The translations under genes were made by a program, and so were the position numbers. 64,000 nt of DNA, from positions 4,661,001 through 4,725,000 of the forward strand of contig NZ_JACBZM010000001.1 of assembly GCF_013408525.1 (NCBI RefSeq). The letters run 5' to 3'. This document shows, in pieces, positions 49,923 to 59,964 of the stretch (the first letter of the stretch is position 1; every line of letters begins with the position of its first letter). This DNA comes from Nocardioides aromaticivorans. Its GTDB lineage: Bacteria > Actinomycetota > Actinomycetes > Propionibacteriales > Nocardioidaceae. The notes under the pieces were generated by a model. That model had not been told where the DNA came from and did no database searches. It was given only the letters and a program-made list of their open reading frames with translations.

Positions 49923-50833
49923 CGCCCGGCGCCGGCGCGGTCGCGGTAGGCGTCGAGGAAGAGCTCCTCGAGGCTCGGCGGGCTGCTGGTCAGGCTGGTG
50001 ATGCCGGCAGCCGTGAGCTCGGCAAGGACGCCGGGCAGCGCGTCGGCGTCGACGGTGCAGGAGAGCTGGGCGCCGTCCACCGTGACGTCGTGGACGCCGG
50101 GCCGCCCCGACAGGTCGGGTACGGCGCCGGAGAGTCCCGCCACCAGCCGGGTCCGCTGCAGGTGCCGCAGCGAGGCCAGGGTGCCGGTCTCCACCACCCG
50201 GCCCTCGCGGATGATCGTCACCCGGTCGGCCAGGCGCTCGACCTCGCTGAGGATGTGGCTGGAGAGCAGAACGGTGGCGCCGCGGGCGGTCTGCTCGGCC
50301 ACGCAGTCGTTGAACACCTGCTCCATGAGCGGATCGAGGCCCGAGGTGGGCTCGTCGAGGATCAACAGGTCCGGGTCGGTGGCGAAGGCCGCCACGAGCG
50401 CCACCTTCTGGCGGTTGCCCTTGGAGTAGGCGCGCCCGCGCTTGGTCGGGTCGAGCCCGAACCGCTCGACCAGCTCGTCGCGGCGCGACGTGCGCGGGTC
50501 GGCGCCGCGCATCCGGATCAGCAGGTCGAGCGTCTCGCCGCCGCTGAGGTTCGGCCAGAGGCTGACGTCGCCGGGCACGTAGGCGAGGCGCCGGTGCAGC
50601 GACGCCGCGTCGCCCCACGGGTCGCCGCCGAGCAGCCGCACGTCCCCGGAGTCCCTGCGCAGGAGGCCGAGCAGCACCCGGATCGTCGTGGACTTCCCGG
50701 CCCCGTTCGGGCCCAGGAAGCCGTGCACCTCCCCCGGCGCCACCGACAGGTCCAGCTCGTCGAGGGCGCGGAAGCTGCCGAAGGTCTTCACCAGGTCGCG
50801 GATCTCGATGACGGGCGTCGTGCTGTCGTCCAC
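49919..50833 (-). CDS. ABC transporter ATP-binding protein, exporter type
   Basis: A 304-residue ATPase with Walker [10 protein letters not shown], signature [15 protein letters not shown], Walker [17 protein letters not shown] and switch His in [17 protein letters not shown]. The C-terminal ~80 residues form the extra domain of drug exporters ([33 protein letters not shown]). The GTG start follows a TAGCCT box by 6 nt. It is the first gene of a two-gene exporter with the ABC-2 permease. Confidence 0.9.
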   Translation of the reverse strand: MDDSTTPVIEIRDLVKTFGSFRALDELDLSVAPGEVHGFLGPNGAGKSTTIRVLLGLLRRDSGDVRLLGGDPWGDAASLHRRLAYVPGDVSLWPNLSGGETLDLLIRMRGADPRTSRRDELVERFGLDPTKRGRAYSKGNRQKVALVAAFATDPDLLILDEPTSGLDPLMEQVFNDCVAEQTARGATVLLSSHILSEVERLADRVTIIREGRVVETGTLASLRHLQRTRLVAGLSGAVPDLSGRPGVHDVTVDGAQLSCTVDADALPGVLAELTAAGITSLTSSPPSLEELFLDAYRDRAGAGR

Positions 50834-50839
50834 GTCCCG

Positions 50840-50845
50840 AGGCTA
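50840..50845 (-). promoter_or_regulatory. -10 box for ABC-2 exporter operon
   Basis: TAGCCT lies 6 nt before the GTG at 50833. Confidence 0.5.
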
Positions 50846-50938
50846 GACCTCGAATCCTTCCGCAGGGGCCCGCGCCGACGGGGTGGGGACGAAGGACCCG
50901 GCGCCGTGGTGACCTCCGCCCCGCGGCAGGATGGCCCC

Positions 50939-51394
50939 GTGCAGATCCAGGTCGACGACCCCCGCCGTCCCGACGTGCTGGCGCTCCTCGAGGAGCACCT
51001 CGCCGACATGTACGCCACCTCGCCGCCCGAGAGCGTGCACGCCCTCGACCCCGACGCGCTGACGGTCCCGTCGATCACCTTCTGGACCGCGCGGGACGGC
51101 GACACCCTGCTCGGCTGCGTCGCCCTGAAGGCGATCTCGGGCGAGCACGCCGAGATCAAGTCGATGCGCACCGCCACGGCGGCCCGCCGCCGGGGCGTGG
51201 CCGGCCTGCTGCTGGACCACGTCCTGGCCGAGGCCCGCGAGCGCGGGCACGCGCGGATCAGCCTGGAGACCGGCGCGGAGGACTACTTCGTCGCGGCCCG
51301 GACCCTCTACTCCACCCGAGGCTTCCGCGAGTGCGGGCCGTTCGAGGGCTACGCGCCCGACCCCAACAGCGTGTTCATGACCCTGGAGCTCTGA
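50939..51394 (+). CDS. GNAT-family N-acetyltransferase
   Basis: A 151-residue acetyltransferase. VDDPRRPDVLALLEEHLADMYATSPPESVHALD is the N-terminal part, LLGCVALKAISGEHAEIKSMRTATAARRRGVAGLLLDHVL holds the acetyl-CoA-binding (R)RxGxA, and AARTLYSTRGFRECGPFEGYAPDPNSVFMTLEL the C-terminal strand. The arrangement fits PhnO/YjgM-like acetyltransferases acting on small amines. GTG 50939 follows CAGGAT by 6 nt. It overlaps the end of the acVLRF1 gene by 20 bases. Confidence 0.85.
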   Translation: MQIQVDDPRRPDVLALLEEHLADMYATSPPESVHALDPDALTVPSITFWTARDGDTLLGCVALKAISGEHAEIKSMRTATAARRRGVAGLLLDHVLAEARERGHARISLETGAEDYFVAARTLYSTRGFRECGPFEGYAPDPNSVFMTLEL

Positions 51395-52010
51395 CACCCG
51401 GACCGGCGGCGTTCTCCACGTCGACCACCAGCGACTCCGCGTCCCGGACGACCTGCTCCAGCACCGCCCGCCGCGGATCGGGTACGGCGAACCACGGGCC
51501 CACCACGCGCACCGACCCCAGCCTCCGGTCGGCCAGCACCTCGGCGACCGCGGCCCGGTCGCCGCCGGCGACGACCACCTCGACGCCCTCCAGCACCCGG
51601 ACGGCGTGGTCGGCCGCTGCCTCGAACGCCTCGCGCGCCTGGTTCGCCCGGCGGCGCGCGAACCGCTGCTGCGACTGGCCTCCGGCCTTCGTGCGGCCCT
51701 GGACGTGGCGCTGGCCCGTCTTCGATGCGACCACCGTGCCCCGCTCGATGCGGGCCGCCGCGAAGCCGCCCTTGCGCACGAGCAGGACTCCCCAGCCGGC
51801 TGGCGCGGCGACCGCATCGGCGAAGGCAGCGGGATCGGGCGGTCCGTCGTACCCGGTGGAGAAGGGGAGGTGGGCCACGAACCGCGACCCGTCGGGAGCG
51901 CTCCCCCGCAGACCGCCGGCAGCGACCTCGATCGTCGCGGGTCCGTGGGACGCCTCGAAGTTGGCGAGCCACCGGGGCCAGCGGGCGACTGGGACGAGGA
52001 CCTCGGGCAC
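51375..52010 (-). CDS. acVLRF1-family peptidyl-tRNA hydrolase (Vms1-like release factor)
   Basis: A 211-residue protein. VQGRTKAGGQSQQRFARRRANQA contains the GGQ-like motif shared with eRF1 and Vms1, matching the actinobacterial VLRF1 family thought to cleave peptidyl-tRNA on stalled ribosomes. An N-terminal ~90-residue domain (MPEVLVPVARWPRWLANFEASHG) and a C-terminal part with VVAGGDRAAVAEVLADRRL follow the same plan. GTG 52010 lies 6 nt after TACCGT. The function is inferred from the family; no rqcH-like gene is visible nearby. Confidence 0.82.
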   Translation of the reverse strand: MPEVLVPVARWPRWLANFEASHGPATIEVAAGGLRGSAPDGSRFVAHLPFSTGYDGPPDPAAFADAVAAPAGWGVLLVRKGGFAAARIERGTVVASKTGQRHVQGRTKAGGQSQQRFARRRANQAREAFEAAADHAVRVLEGVEVVVAGGDRAAVAEVLADRRLGSVRVVGPWFAVPDPRRAVLEQVVRDAESLVVDVENAAGPGVRAPGS

Positions 52011-52016
52011 GCGCCG

Positions 52017-52022
52017 ACGGTA
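52017..52022 (-). promoter_or_regulatory. -10 box for acVLRF1 gene
   Basis: TACCGT lies 6 nt before the GTG at 52010. Confidence 0.5.
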
Positions 52023-52039
52023 CCGGCAGTCCGTTCACG

Positions 52040-52051
52040 AGAACGTGTTCT
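52040..52051. promoter_or_regulatory. KstR-like operator at SRPBCC promoter
   Basis: The palindrome AGAACGTGTTCT overlaps the first base of the -10 box and is identical to the core at 16991-17002. It fits the AACnnGTT centre of KstR-type sites. Confidence 0.5.
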
Positions 52052-52056
52052 AGTCT
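52051..52056 (+). promoter_or_regulatory. -10 box for SRPBCC gene
   Basis: TAGTCT lies 6 nt before the ATG at 52063. Confidence 0.55.
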
Positions 52057-52062
52057 GCTGCC

Positions 52063-52560
52063 ATGGCCCGGATGCACCCCTGCGAGCGCGTCGGGATCGA
52101 CTTCGTCGAGACCGCTCCCCACCGCTACGCCAACAGCGTCGAGCTCGCCGTCACGCCGGAGCAGCTCTTCGAGGTGCTGGCCGACGCCGACGCCTGGCCG
52201 CGCTGGGCGAGCGTCATCACGAAGGTGGTCTGGACCACCCCGGAGCCGCGCGGCACGGGAACGCGCCGGACGGTCACCATGCGCGGCGGGCTCGTGGGCG
52301 ACGAGGAGTTCCTCGCGTGGGAGCCACCGAGGATGATGTCCTTCCGGTTCAACGAGGCGTCCACGCGCACCGTCAAGGCCTTCGCCGAGCGGTACGACGT
52401 CGTCGCGACCCCGACCGGCTGCCGGCTCACCTGGACCCTCGCCCTCGACGTCCGCGGACCCTCGCGCCTCGGCATGCCGCTGGGCAAGCCGGTCATGAAC
52501 GCCGTCTTCCGGCGCTTCCTGAGGAACCTCCGGACCTACACCGACGAGCGCTTCGCCTGA
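52063..52560 (+). CDS. SRPBCC (polyketide cyclase/START-like) family protein
   Basis: A 165-residue helix-grip protein: FVETAPHRYANSVELAVTPEQLFEVLADADAWPRWASVITKVVWTTPEPRGTGTRRTVTMRGG opens the fold, and LTWTLALDVRGPSRLGMPLGKPVMNAVFRRFLRNLRTYTDERFA forms the long C-terminal helix. Such proteins bind hydrophobic ligands. A KstR-like palindrome lies over its promoter, which would place it with sterol or lipid catabolism; this is an inference. Confidence 0.82.
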   Translation: MARMHPCERVGIDFVETAPHRYANSVELAVTPEQLFEVLADADAWPRWASVITKVVWTTPEPRGTGTRRTVTMRGGLVGDEEFLAWEPPRMMSFRFNEASTRTVKAFAERYDVVATPTGCRLTWTLALDVRGPSRLGMPLGKPVMNAVFRRFLRNLRTYTDERFA

Positions 52561-52625
52561 GCCCGGGCCGGGCAGTCCTCGATCCGACGGTCCCCGTTCC
52601 GCCCACGCACGGGTCGGGTCGAGCC

Positions 52626-52631
52626 TACGAT
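52626..52631 (+). promoter_or_regulatory. -10 box for small secreted protein
   Basis: TACGAT lies 6 nt before the ATG at 52638. Confidence 0.5.
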
Positions 52632-52637
52632 CCAGGG

Positions 52638-53177
52638 ATGCTCCCCCGTCGCGTCGTCGTCGCGCTCGTCCTGCTGGCGCTCGCCGCGCTGACCCTCCCG
52701 AACGGCGGGTCCGCGACAGCGAGCACCGGCACGCCGTCGTACACGTGGTCGGCGACGCCCTCACCCGTCGTGCTGCTGCTGCCGAGCAGGATGGTGCGGC
52801 TCCGGGCGACCACCTTCTGCTGGACGGCTCCGCCGGAGAGCTCGGGCGAGGGCGAGATCGGCTCGGCGCTGTGCAGCGACGGGATCGAGCCGTCCCGGGC
52901 GGACCTGCCGAAGGTGGCGCGCAGCCGGCCGATCCGGTTCTGGTTCGGCCGTCCCGGCTGGCGCTGGAGCGCGACGCTGACCAGCTTCGCGCACCCGCGC
53001 CGCGACGGCTGCCGGGTGCGCCGGGTGCCGACCCGGGTCACGGCGCAGCGCTACGACCTCGCACCGCCGCGCCACCGCGGCACCTACCGGGTGCGCCTGT
53101 TCGGGCAGGGGCCCGAGGGCGACGTGCTGGTCAGCTTCTCGTGGCGCTACGGGAGCCGGCCGGGCCGCTGCTCCTGA
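52638..53177 (+). CDS. Small secreted protein, function unknown
   Basis: A 179-residue exported protein: signal peptide RRVVVALVLLALAALTLPNGGSATAS, then a beta-rich domain with four Cys (FCWTAPP, ALCSDG, GCRVRRV, GRCS at the very end) likely paired as disulphides. It also has repeated Arg/Trp patterns such as RFWFGRPGWRWSATL. No homologous family was recognised. Direct repeats begin right at its stop codon. Confidence 0.6.
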   Translation: MLPRRVVVALVLLALAALTLPNGGSATASTGTPSYTWSATPSPVVLLLPSRMVRLRATTFCWTAPPESSGEGEIGSALCSDGIEPSRADLPKVARSRPIRFWFGRPGWRWSATLTSFAHPRRDGCRVRRVPTRVTAQRYDLAPPRHRGTYRVRLFGQGPEGDVLVSFSWRYGSRPGRCS

Positions 53178-53350
53178 GGTTTCGAGACGATCGGTTCTCA
53201 ACCTCTTCGCCCCACGCCGACCGCTCGTCCCTCGCGGCCGACTGGCCTCAGGTTTCGAGACGATCGGTTCCGGCCTCGCAGGCTCAGCCGGACGATCCCT
53301 CAACCTCTTCGCCCCACGCCGACCGCTCGTTCCTCGCGGCCGGCTGGCTC
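53177..53350. repeat. Two direct copies of an intergenic repeat
   Basis: AGGTTTCGAGACGATCGGTT starts both copies (53177 and 53250), and CTCAACCTCTTCGCCCCACG with the following ~35 bases recurs in each. Copy 2 carries about 28 extra bases between the two halves. The element fills the whole gap between convergent genes. Confidence 0.75.
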
Positions 53351-53810
53351 AGACGTTGAAGCCGAGCGCGCGCAGCTGCTCGCGGCCGTCGGGCGTGATC
53401 TTGTCGGGGCCCCACGGCGGCATCCAGACCCAGTTGATCGCGACGTCGTTGACCAGGCCCTCGAGGGCGCTGTTGGTCTGGTCGGTGATCACGTCGGTCA
53501 GCGGGCAGGCCGCGGACGTGAGGGTCATGTCGAGGACGAGGTTGGTGCCCTCGTCGACGTGCATGCCGTAGACGAGGCCGAGGTCGACGACGTTGATGCC
53601 GAGCTCGGGGTCGACCACGTCCTTCATGGCCTCCTCGATGTCCGCGAGGGCGACGCTCGTGGAGGCGTTGGTGCTCGACTCGGCGAGGCCGGCGGCCTCG
53701 GGCACGTGCGGCAGGTCGTCGTGGTGGCCGTGACCGTGGCCGTGGTGGCTGTGGTCGTGCCCGTCGTGGGAGTGCCCGTCGTGGGAGTGGTCGTGGGCGT
53801 GCTCGCTCAT
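53349..53810 (-). CDS. sufT: SufT-like metal-sulfur cluster assembly factor with His-rich N-terminus
   Basis: A 153-residue MIP18/DUF59-type protein. The core VALADIEEAMKDVVDPELGINVVDLGLVYGMHVDEG, DMTLTSAACPLTDVI and WMPPWGPDKITPDGREQLRALGFNV is the standard fold with the conserved Cys in AACPL. Unlike typical SufT it has an N-terminal extension with 14 His in the first 30 residues, a metal-binding-like stretch. It is the last gene of the suf operon and overlaps sufU as ATGA. Confidence 0.88.
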   Translation of the reverse strand: MSEHAHDHSHDGHSHDGHDHSHHGHGHGHHDDLPHVPEAAGLAESSTNASTSVALADIEEAMKDVVDPELGINVVDLGLVYGMHVDEGTNLVLDMTLTSAACPLTDVITDQTNSALEGLVNDVAINWVWMPPWGPDKITPDGREQLRALGFNV

Positions 53811-54286
53811 GCCTTCTCGTCTCCGTCTGCTCCGCTGGCGACGACCTGGGCCGTCGCGTCCTTCCATGCCATCCACGACAGCAGCGCGCACTTCACGCGC
53901 GCGGGGAACTTCGCCACGCCGGCGAAGGCGATGCCGTCCTCGAGGACGTCCTCGTCCGGCTCGACCGTGCCCTTGCCCTGCATCAGGGTCAGGAACTCCT
54001 GGTGGATCTCCATCGCCTCGTCGACGCTCTTGCCGACCACGAGGTCGTAGAGCACCGACGCGGACGCCTGCGAGATCGAGCAGCCGACGGCGTCGTACGA
54101 CACGTCCTCGACCACACCGTCGTGGAGGTGGACGCGCAGCGTCACCTCGTCGCCGCAGGTGGGGTTGACGTGGTGGACCTCGGCCTCGTGGGCCTCGCGC
54201 AGGCCCTTGCCGTGGGGGTTCTTGTAGTGGTCGAGGATGATCTCCTGGTAGAGCGCGTCCAGGTCCTGACCGTGTGCGGTGGTCAT
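53807..54286 (-). CDS. sufU: SufU zinc-dependent sulfurtransferase
   Basis: A 159-residue protein that takes sulphur from SufS. Zinc ligands C44, D46 (NPTCGD), C69 (VGCSISQAS) and C133 (VKCALLSW) are all present, with C44 and the SufU-specific insertion region between residues 80-125 (LVVGKSVDEAMEIHQEFLTLMQGKGTVEPDEDVLEDGIAFAGVAKFP). It lies 2 bases after sufS. It replaces SufE, which is absent. Confidence 0.93.
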   Translation of the reverse strand: MTTAHGQDLDALYQEIILDHYKNPHGKGLREAHEAEVHHVNPTCGDEVTLRVHLHDGVVEDVSYDAVGCSISQASASVLYDLVVGKSVDEAMEIHQEFLTLMQGKGTVEPDEDVLEDGIAFAGVAKFPARVKCALLSWMAWKDATAQVVASGADGDEKA

Positions 54287-54288
54287 CG

Positions 54289-55560
54289 TCAGTCCAACTT
54301 GAAGTACGAGCGGGTGTATTCCAGCGCCTCGACGAGGGCGTCGATCTCCCGCGGCTCGGTGTAGAGGTACGACGACATCCGCGTCGAGCTCTGCACGCCG
54401 AAGCGCGCGTGGGCGGGCTTCGCGCAGTGGTGGCCGGCCCGCACGGCGACGCCGCGGCTGTCGAGCACCTGCGCGATGTCGTGCGGGTGCACGCCGTCGA
54501 GCTCGAACGAGATCGCACCACCGCGGGAGGCCGCGTCGAGCGGTCCGAGGACCGTGAGGCCCTTGACCGACTGCAGGCCCTCCAGCGCGTAGCCGGTGAT
54601 GGCCTGCTCGTGGCGGTGGATCGCCTCCATGCCGATGTGGCCGAGGTAGTCGACCGCGGCGCCGAGGCCGATCGCCTCGACGATCGGCGGAGTGCCGGCC
54701 TCGAACTTGTGCGGGATGCCGGCGTACGTCGACGCCTCCATCCGGACCGTCTCGATCATCTCGCCACCGCCGAGGAACGGTGGCAGCTGGTCGAGGACGG
54801 CGCGGGCGCCCCAGAGCACGCCGATACCGGTCGGTCCGACGACCTTGTGTCCGGTGAAGGCGACCAGGTCCGGTCGCTCGTCAGCGGGCATGGCCGCGAT
54901 GTCGATCGGCAGCTGCGGCGCGGCCTGCGACGCGTCGACGACGACGATCGCGCCGACAGCGTGCGCCTTGCGGGTGATCTCGGCGATCGGGTTGATCGTG
55001 CCGAGCATGTTGGACACCCAGGTCAGCGAGACGACCTTGGTGCGCTCGTTGATCATCTCGTCGATCGTCGACAGGTCGAGACGACCGTCGTCGGTGAGGC
55101 CGAACCACCGCAGCGTCGCGCCGGTGCGCTGCGTGAGCAGCTGCCACGGAACGATGTTGGAGTGGTGCTCCATCTCGGTGATGACGACCTCGTCACCCGG
55201 ACCCACCTGCCGCTCGCCGGCCCAGGCCAGCGTGTTCGCGACCAGGTTGAGCGCCTCGGAGGCGTTCTTGGTGAAGATCACCTCGTCGCGGTCGGGGGCG
55301 CCGATGAAGGCCGCCACCCGGTCGCGGGCCGCCTCGAAGGCCTCGGTCGACTCCGCGCCGAGCTGGTGCATCGCCCGCGCGATGTTCGCGTTGTGCCGCT
55401 CGAGGTGGTCGACCATCGTGTCGATCACCACCTGCGGCTTCTGCGAGGTGTTCGCGCTGTCGAGGTAGACCAGGGGCAACCCGCCCGCGAGCGTGCGCTC
55501 GAGGATCGGGAAGTCCTTGCGGATGACCGCCAGCTCGGGGAGCAGGCCTTCGAGGGACAT
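54289..55560 (-). CDS. sufS: SufS cysteine desulfurase
   Basis: A 423-residue class V aminotransferase-fold enzyme that frees sulphur from cysteine. The PLP Lys is in LVAFTGHKVVGPTGIGVLWG, the H-binding site in VVITEMEHHSNIVPWQLL, and the catalytic Cys in VRAGHHCAKPAHARFGVQSSTR, typical of group II desulfurases. The N-terminal extension (EGLLPELAVIRKDFPIL) matches SufS. The start is 2 bases downstream of sufC's stop. Its partner SufU is next. Confidence 0.94.
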   Translation of the reverse strand: MSLEGLLPELAVIRKDFPILERTLAGGLPLVYLDSANTSQKPQVVIDTMVDHLERHNANIARAMHQLGAESTEAFEAARDRVAAFIGAPDRDEVIFTKNASEALNLVANTLAWAGERQVGPGDEVVITEMEHHSNIVPWQLLTQRTGATLRWFGLTDDGRLDLSTIDEMINERTKVVSLTWVSNMLGTINPIAEITRKAHAVGAIVVVDASQAAPQLPIDIAAMPADERPDLVAFTGHKVVGPTGIGVLWGARAVLDQLPPFLGGGEMIETVRMEASTYAGIPHKFEAGTPPIVEAIGLGAAVDYLGHIGMEAIHRHEQAITGYALEGLQSVKGLTVLGPLDAASRGGAISFELDGVHPHDIAQVLDSRGVAVRAGHHCAKPAHARFGVQSSTRMSSYLYTEPREIDALVEALEYTRSYFKLD

Positions 55561-55562
55561 GG

Positions 55563-56324
55563 TCAGACCGCCGCGCCGGTGGTGAACCGCTCGTAGCCGC
55601 TGGCCTCGAGCTCGTCGGCCAGCTCGGGACCGCCGGACTCGGCGATCCGGCCGTCGACGAACACGTGGACCACGTCGGGCTTCACGTAGCGCAGGATGCG
55701 GGTGTAGTGCGTGATCAGCAGCAGGCCCTTGCCCTCGCGCGCGGCGTAGCCGTTGATGCCGTCCGAGACGACCTTGAGCGCGTCGATGTCGAGGCCGGAG
55801 TCGATCTCGTCGAGGATCGCGAACTTCGGGTCGAGCAGGTCGAGCTGGGCGATCTCGGCGCGCTTCTTCTCACCGCCGGAGAAGCCCTCGTTGACCGAGC
55901 GGCTGGAGAACTGGGTGTCGAGCTTCATCCGGTCCAGGGCGCCGTTGACGTCCTTGACCCAGGTGCGCAGCTTGGGCGCCTCGCCGTCGAGGGCGGTCTT
56001 GGCGGTGCGCAGGAAGTTCGACATCGAGACGCCGGGGACCTCGACGGGGTACTGCATCGCGAGGAACAGGCCGGCGCGGGCGCGCTCGTCGACGCTCATC
56101 TCGAGCACGTTCTCGCCGTCGAGGAGGACCTCGCCACCGGTGACGGTGTACTTCGGGTGCCCCGCGATGGAGTACGCCGTGGTCGACTTGCCCGAGCCGT
56201 TGGGGCCCATGATCGCGTGGGTCTCGCCGTCCTTGATGGTCAGCGTGACGCCCTTGAGGATCTCCTTGGCGCCGTCCTCGGTGTCGACCGACACCTGCAG
56301 GTTCTTGATCTCGAGGGTGCTCAT
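55563..56324 (-). CDS. sufC: SufC Fe-S assembly ATPase
   Basis: A 253-residue ABC-type ATPase of the SUF scaffold: Walker A GPNGSGKST, signature FSGGEKKRAEI, and Walker B FAILDEIDSGLDIDALKVVSDGIN, followed by LLLITHYTRILRYVKPDVVHVFVDGRI. The last residues of the signature and the IDSGLD motif are diagnostic of SufC. It forms SufBC2D with SufB and SufD. Its ATG overlaps the Rieske gene's stop as ATGA. Confidence 0.95.
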   Translation of the reverse strand: MSTLEIKNLQVSVDTEDGAKEILKGVTLTIKDGETHAIMGPNGSGKSTTAYSIAGHPKYTVTGGEVLLDGENVLEMSVDERARAGLFLAMQYPVEVPGVSMSNFLRTAKTALDGEAPKLRTWVKDVNGALDRMKLDTQFSSRSVNEGFSGGEKKRAEIAQLDLLDPKFAILDEIDSGLDIDALKVVSDGINGYAAREGKGLLLITHYTRILRYVKPDVVHVFVDGRIAESGGPELADELEASGYERFTTGAAV

Positions 56325-56656
56325 GCGGGGGTGACTCCATTCAGGGTCGTGGTGACGTCGACGTAGATCTCGCCGTCACGCACTTCGACAGGGAAGGTGG
56401 CGACCGGTTCGGTCGCCGGGAGGCTGGTGGGCTTGCCGGTGCGCAGGTCGAAGGTCGACCCGTGCAGCCAGCACTCGACGGTGCAGTCGGCGACCTCGCC
56501 CTCGCTCAGCTGCACGGCAGCGTGCGAGCAGAGGTCCTGCAGGGCGAAGACCTCGTCGCCGTCGCGGGCGATCGCGACGTCGTACCGGTCGACGGTGACC
56601 GCGAGGGCCTCGTCGTCCGGTACGTCGGCGAGCGCTGCGACTCGTTCGAACGTCAC
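56321..56656 (-). CDS. Rieske-type ferredoxin embedded in the suf operon
   Basis: A 111-residue Rieske protein with LCSHAAVQLSEGEV and CWLHGSTFDLRTGKP: CxH and CxxH ligate a [2Fe-2S] cluster. It is annotated in relatives as a non-haem oxygenase ferredoxin subunit, but its position between sufD and sufC in actinobacterial SUF operons suggests an electron-transfer or cluster-delivery role. The GTG start overlaps the sufD stop as GTGA, and it is coupled to sufC. Confidence 0.9.
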   Translation of the reverse strand: MTFERVAALADVPDDEALAVTVDRYDVAIARDGDEVFALQDLCSHAAVQLSEGEVADCTVECWLHGSTFDLRTGKPTSLPATEPVATFPVEVRDGEIYVDVTTTLNGVTPA

Positions 56657-57818
56657 AGCGCGGCCTCGCGCAGGACGTTCTTCGCGAGCTCGGCCTCGAC
56701 GGTGGTGAGGAGCTTCTCCTCGATCTCCGGGACGTCGATCTTGCGGATCACGTCGTTGAAGAAGCCGTGCACGACCAGGCGCTGCGCCTCCTTCTCGGAG
56801 ACACCGCGCGAGCGGAGGTAGAAGAGCTGCTCGTCGTCGAAGCGGGCGGTCGCCGACGCGTGGCCCGCGCCCTCGATCTCGCCGGTCTCGATCTCGAGGT
56901 TGGGGACCGAGTCGGCCTGGCAGCCGTCGGAGAGGACCAGGTTGCGATTCTCCTCGTAGGTCTCGATGCCCTCGGCGACCTTGCGGATCAGCACGTTGCC
57001 GATCCACACGGTGTGCGCCTTCTCGCCCTGGAGCGCGCCCTTGTAGACGACGTGCGACTTCGTGCGCGGCGCCGTGTGGTCGACGAACAGCCGGTGCTCG
57101 ATGTGCTGGCCGGCGTCGGCGAAATAGAGGCCGAGGCCCTCGTAGGACCCGCCGGGACCGGCGTAGTCGGCCGTGCTGTCGCTGCGGACGACGTCGCCAC
57201 CGAAGGTGACGGCGACGTGCTTGAGCGCGGCGTCGCGGCCGATCCGGGCCCGCTGGCTGACGACGTGGACGGCGTCGTCGTCCCAGTCCTGGACCGTCAC
57301 GAACGTCAGGTCGGCGCCGTCCTCGACGACGACCTCGATGTTCTCGGCCCAGGTCGCGGAGCCGGAGTAGACGACGACCACGGTCGCCTTGCTGAACCGG
57401 CCGGCGCGCACCAGCAGGTGGGCGGCGGTCGCGTGGTCGGTGCCCGTGCCGGTCAGCCGGATCGTCGAGGCACCCTCGACGACGGCGTCCTCGGGGATGT
57501 CGACCTCGTAGACCGAGGTCGCGGCCTCCCAGGCGCGCGCGGAGATCCGGTCGAGCGGGATGAAGCCCGACGTCCCGCGGCGGGAGTCGGCGGCCGCGAC
57601 GCTCTGCGCGGTGACGCCGTCGGCGAGGTCGGCCTCGACCTTGAACGACGAGCCGTCCAGCGCCGCGTCCTTGTGGACGTCGCGCAGCCGCTTGAGCGGG
57701 GTGAACCGCCAGATCTCCTCGCGACCGGTCGGCACCTCGTGGGCGTCGACGTCGAAGGAACCTTCGGGGTGGAGGTGCGACTCGACCTTCTCGAGCGCGT
57801 TCTCCAGCACTTCCGCCG

Positions 57819-57822
<4 letters not shown>
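56653..57822 (-). CDS. sufD: SufD scaffold subunit
   Basis: A 389-residue beta-helix protein of the SufBC2D scaffold. The N-terminal helical domain ([43 protein letters not shown]) precedes the beta-helix, and the C-terminal [29 protein letters not shown] contacts Suf[33 protein letters not shown] is a family signature. It overlaps sufB's stop as ATGA and the Rieske start as GTGA. Confidence 0.94.
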
Positions 57823-59233
<1,411 letters not shown>

Positions 59234-59237
<4 letters not shown>

Positions 59238-59902
59238 GAGACCTGCTCCTTCTTGTTGATGCCTGCGTCGGGGATGCACGTGGTGCACACCCCGTCACCG
59301 TGGGCGATGGTGGCCAGGCGCTGGACGTGGGTGCCGAGGACCCGGCTGATCGCCTCGGTCTCGGCCTCGCACAGCTGGGGGAACTCGTGGGCGACGTGGG
59401 AGACCGGGCAGTGCTGCTGGCACAGCTGCTCCCCCACGACGGGCAATTCACGGACGGCGGCGGCGTAGCCCTCGTCGGAGAAGACCATCGCCAGCACCTG
59501 CGCCGGCGAGGCTTCCGGGTGGGCGGCCTGGACCTCGGGGAAGCGCCGCTCGATGAAGGTGGCGCGCCGGTCGGCGAACGCCTTCACCGCCTCGGCTCCG
59601 CCCGTCTCGGCCAGGAAGCGCAGGGCCTCGGTGGCGAGGTCGTCGTACTGCTGGTCGAAGAGGTCGCGTCCGTGCTCGGTCAGGGCGAACACCTTGGCCG
59701 GGCGACCACGACCGCGCGAGCCGACCGGCCGCGGGTCCCGCTGCTCGACCGCCCCGTCAGCGAGGAGCTGGTCGAGGTGGCGGCGGACGGCGGCCGGGGT
59801 GAGCCGGAGGCGCTCCGCGAGCGCCGCCGCGGTGGACGGGCCGTTGACCAGGATCGACTGCGCGACGCGCTGGCGCGTCGGCTGGTCGCTCTCGGTCGGC
59901 AT
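59234..59902 (-). CDS. sufR: SufR, iron-sulfur-responsive repressor of the suf operon
   Basis: A 222-residue winged-helix regulator. [48 protein letters not shown] is the ArsR/DeoR-like [22 protein letters not shown] the wing. The C-terminal half carries [22 protein letters not shown] and GVCTTC, the conserved Cys that bind a 4Fe-4S cluster. It likely represses its own operon. ATG 59902 is used; an in-frame ATG at 59944 lies upstream of the operator and is less likely. Confidence 0.92.
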
Positions 59903-59904
59903 TT

Positions 59905-59919
59905 CCACAACACAAGTGT
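59905..59919 (-). promoter_or_regulatory. SufR-type operator
   Basis: On the minus strand the sequence reads ACACT-N5-TGTGG directly before the ATG of sufR. It matches the ACACT-N5-TGTGA motif reported for mycobacterial SufR except in the last base. Confidence 0.6.
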
Positions 59920-59923
59920 GCCG

Positions 59924-59929
59924 ATAATG
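59924..59929 (-). promoter_or_regulatory. -10 box for suf operon
   Basis: CATTAT lies 21 nt before the ATG of sufR, so the operator covers the expected transcription start. Confidence 0.45.
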
Positions 59930-59964
59930 CCCCGGCCCGTTCAAGCAAGGTGACCCTTACCGGC

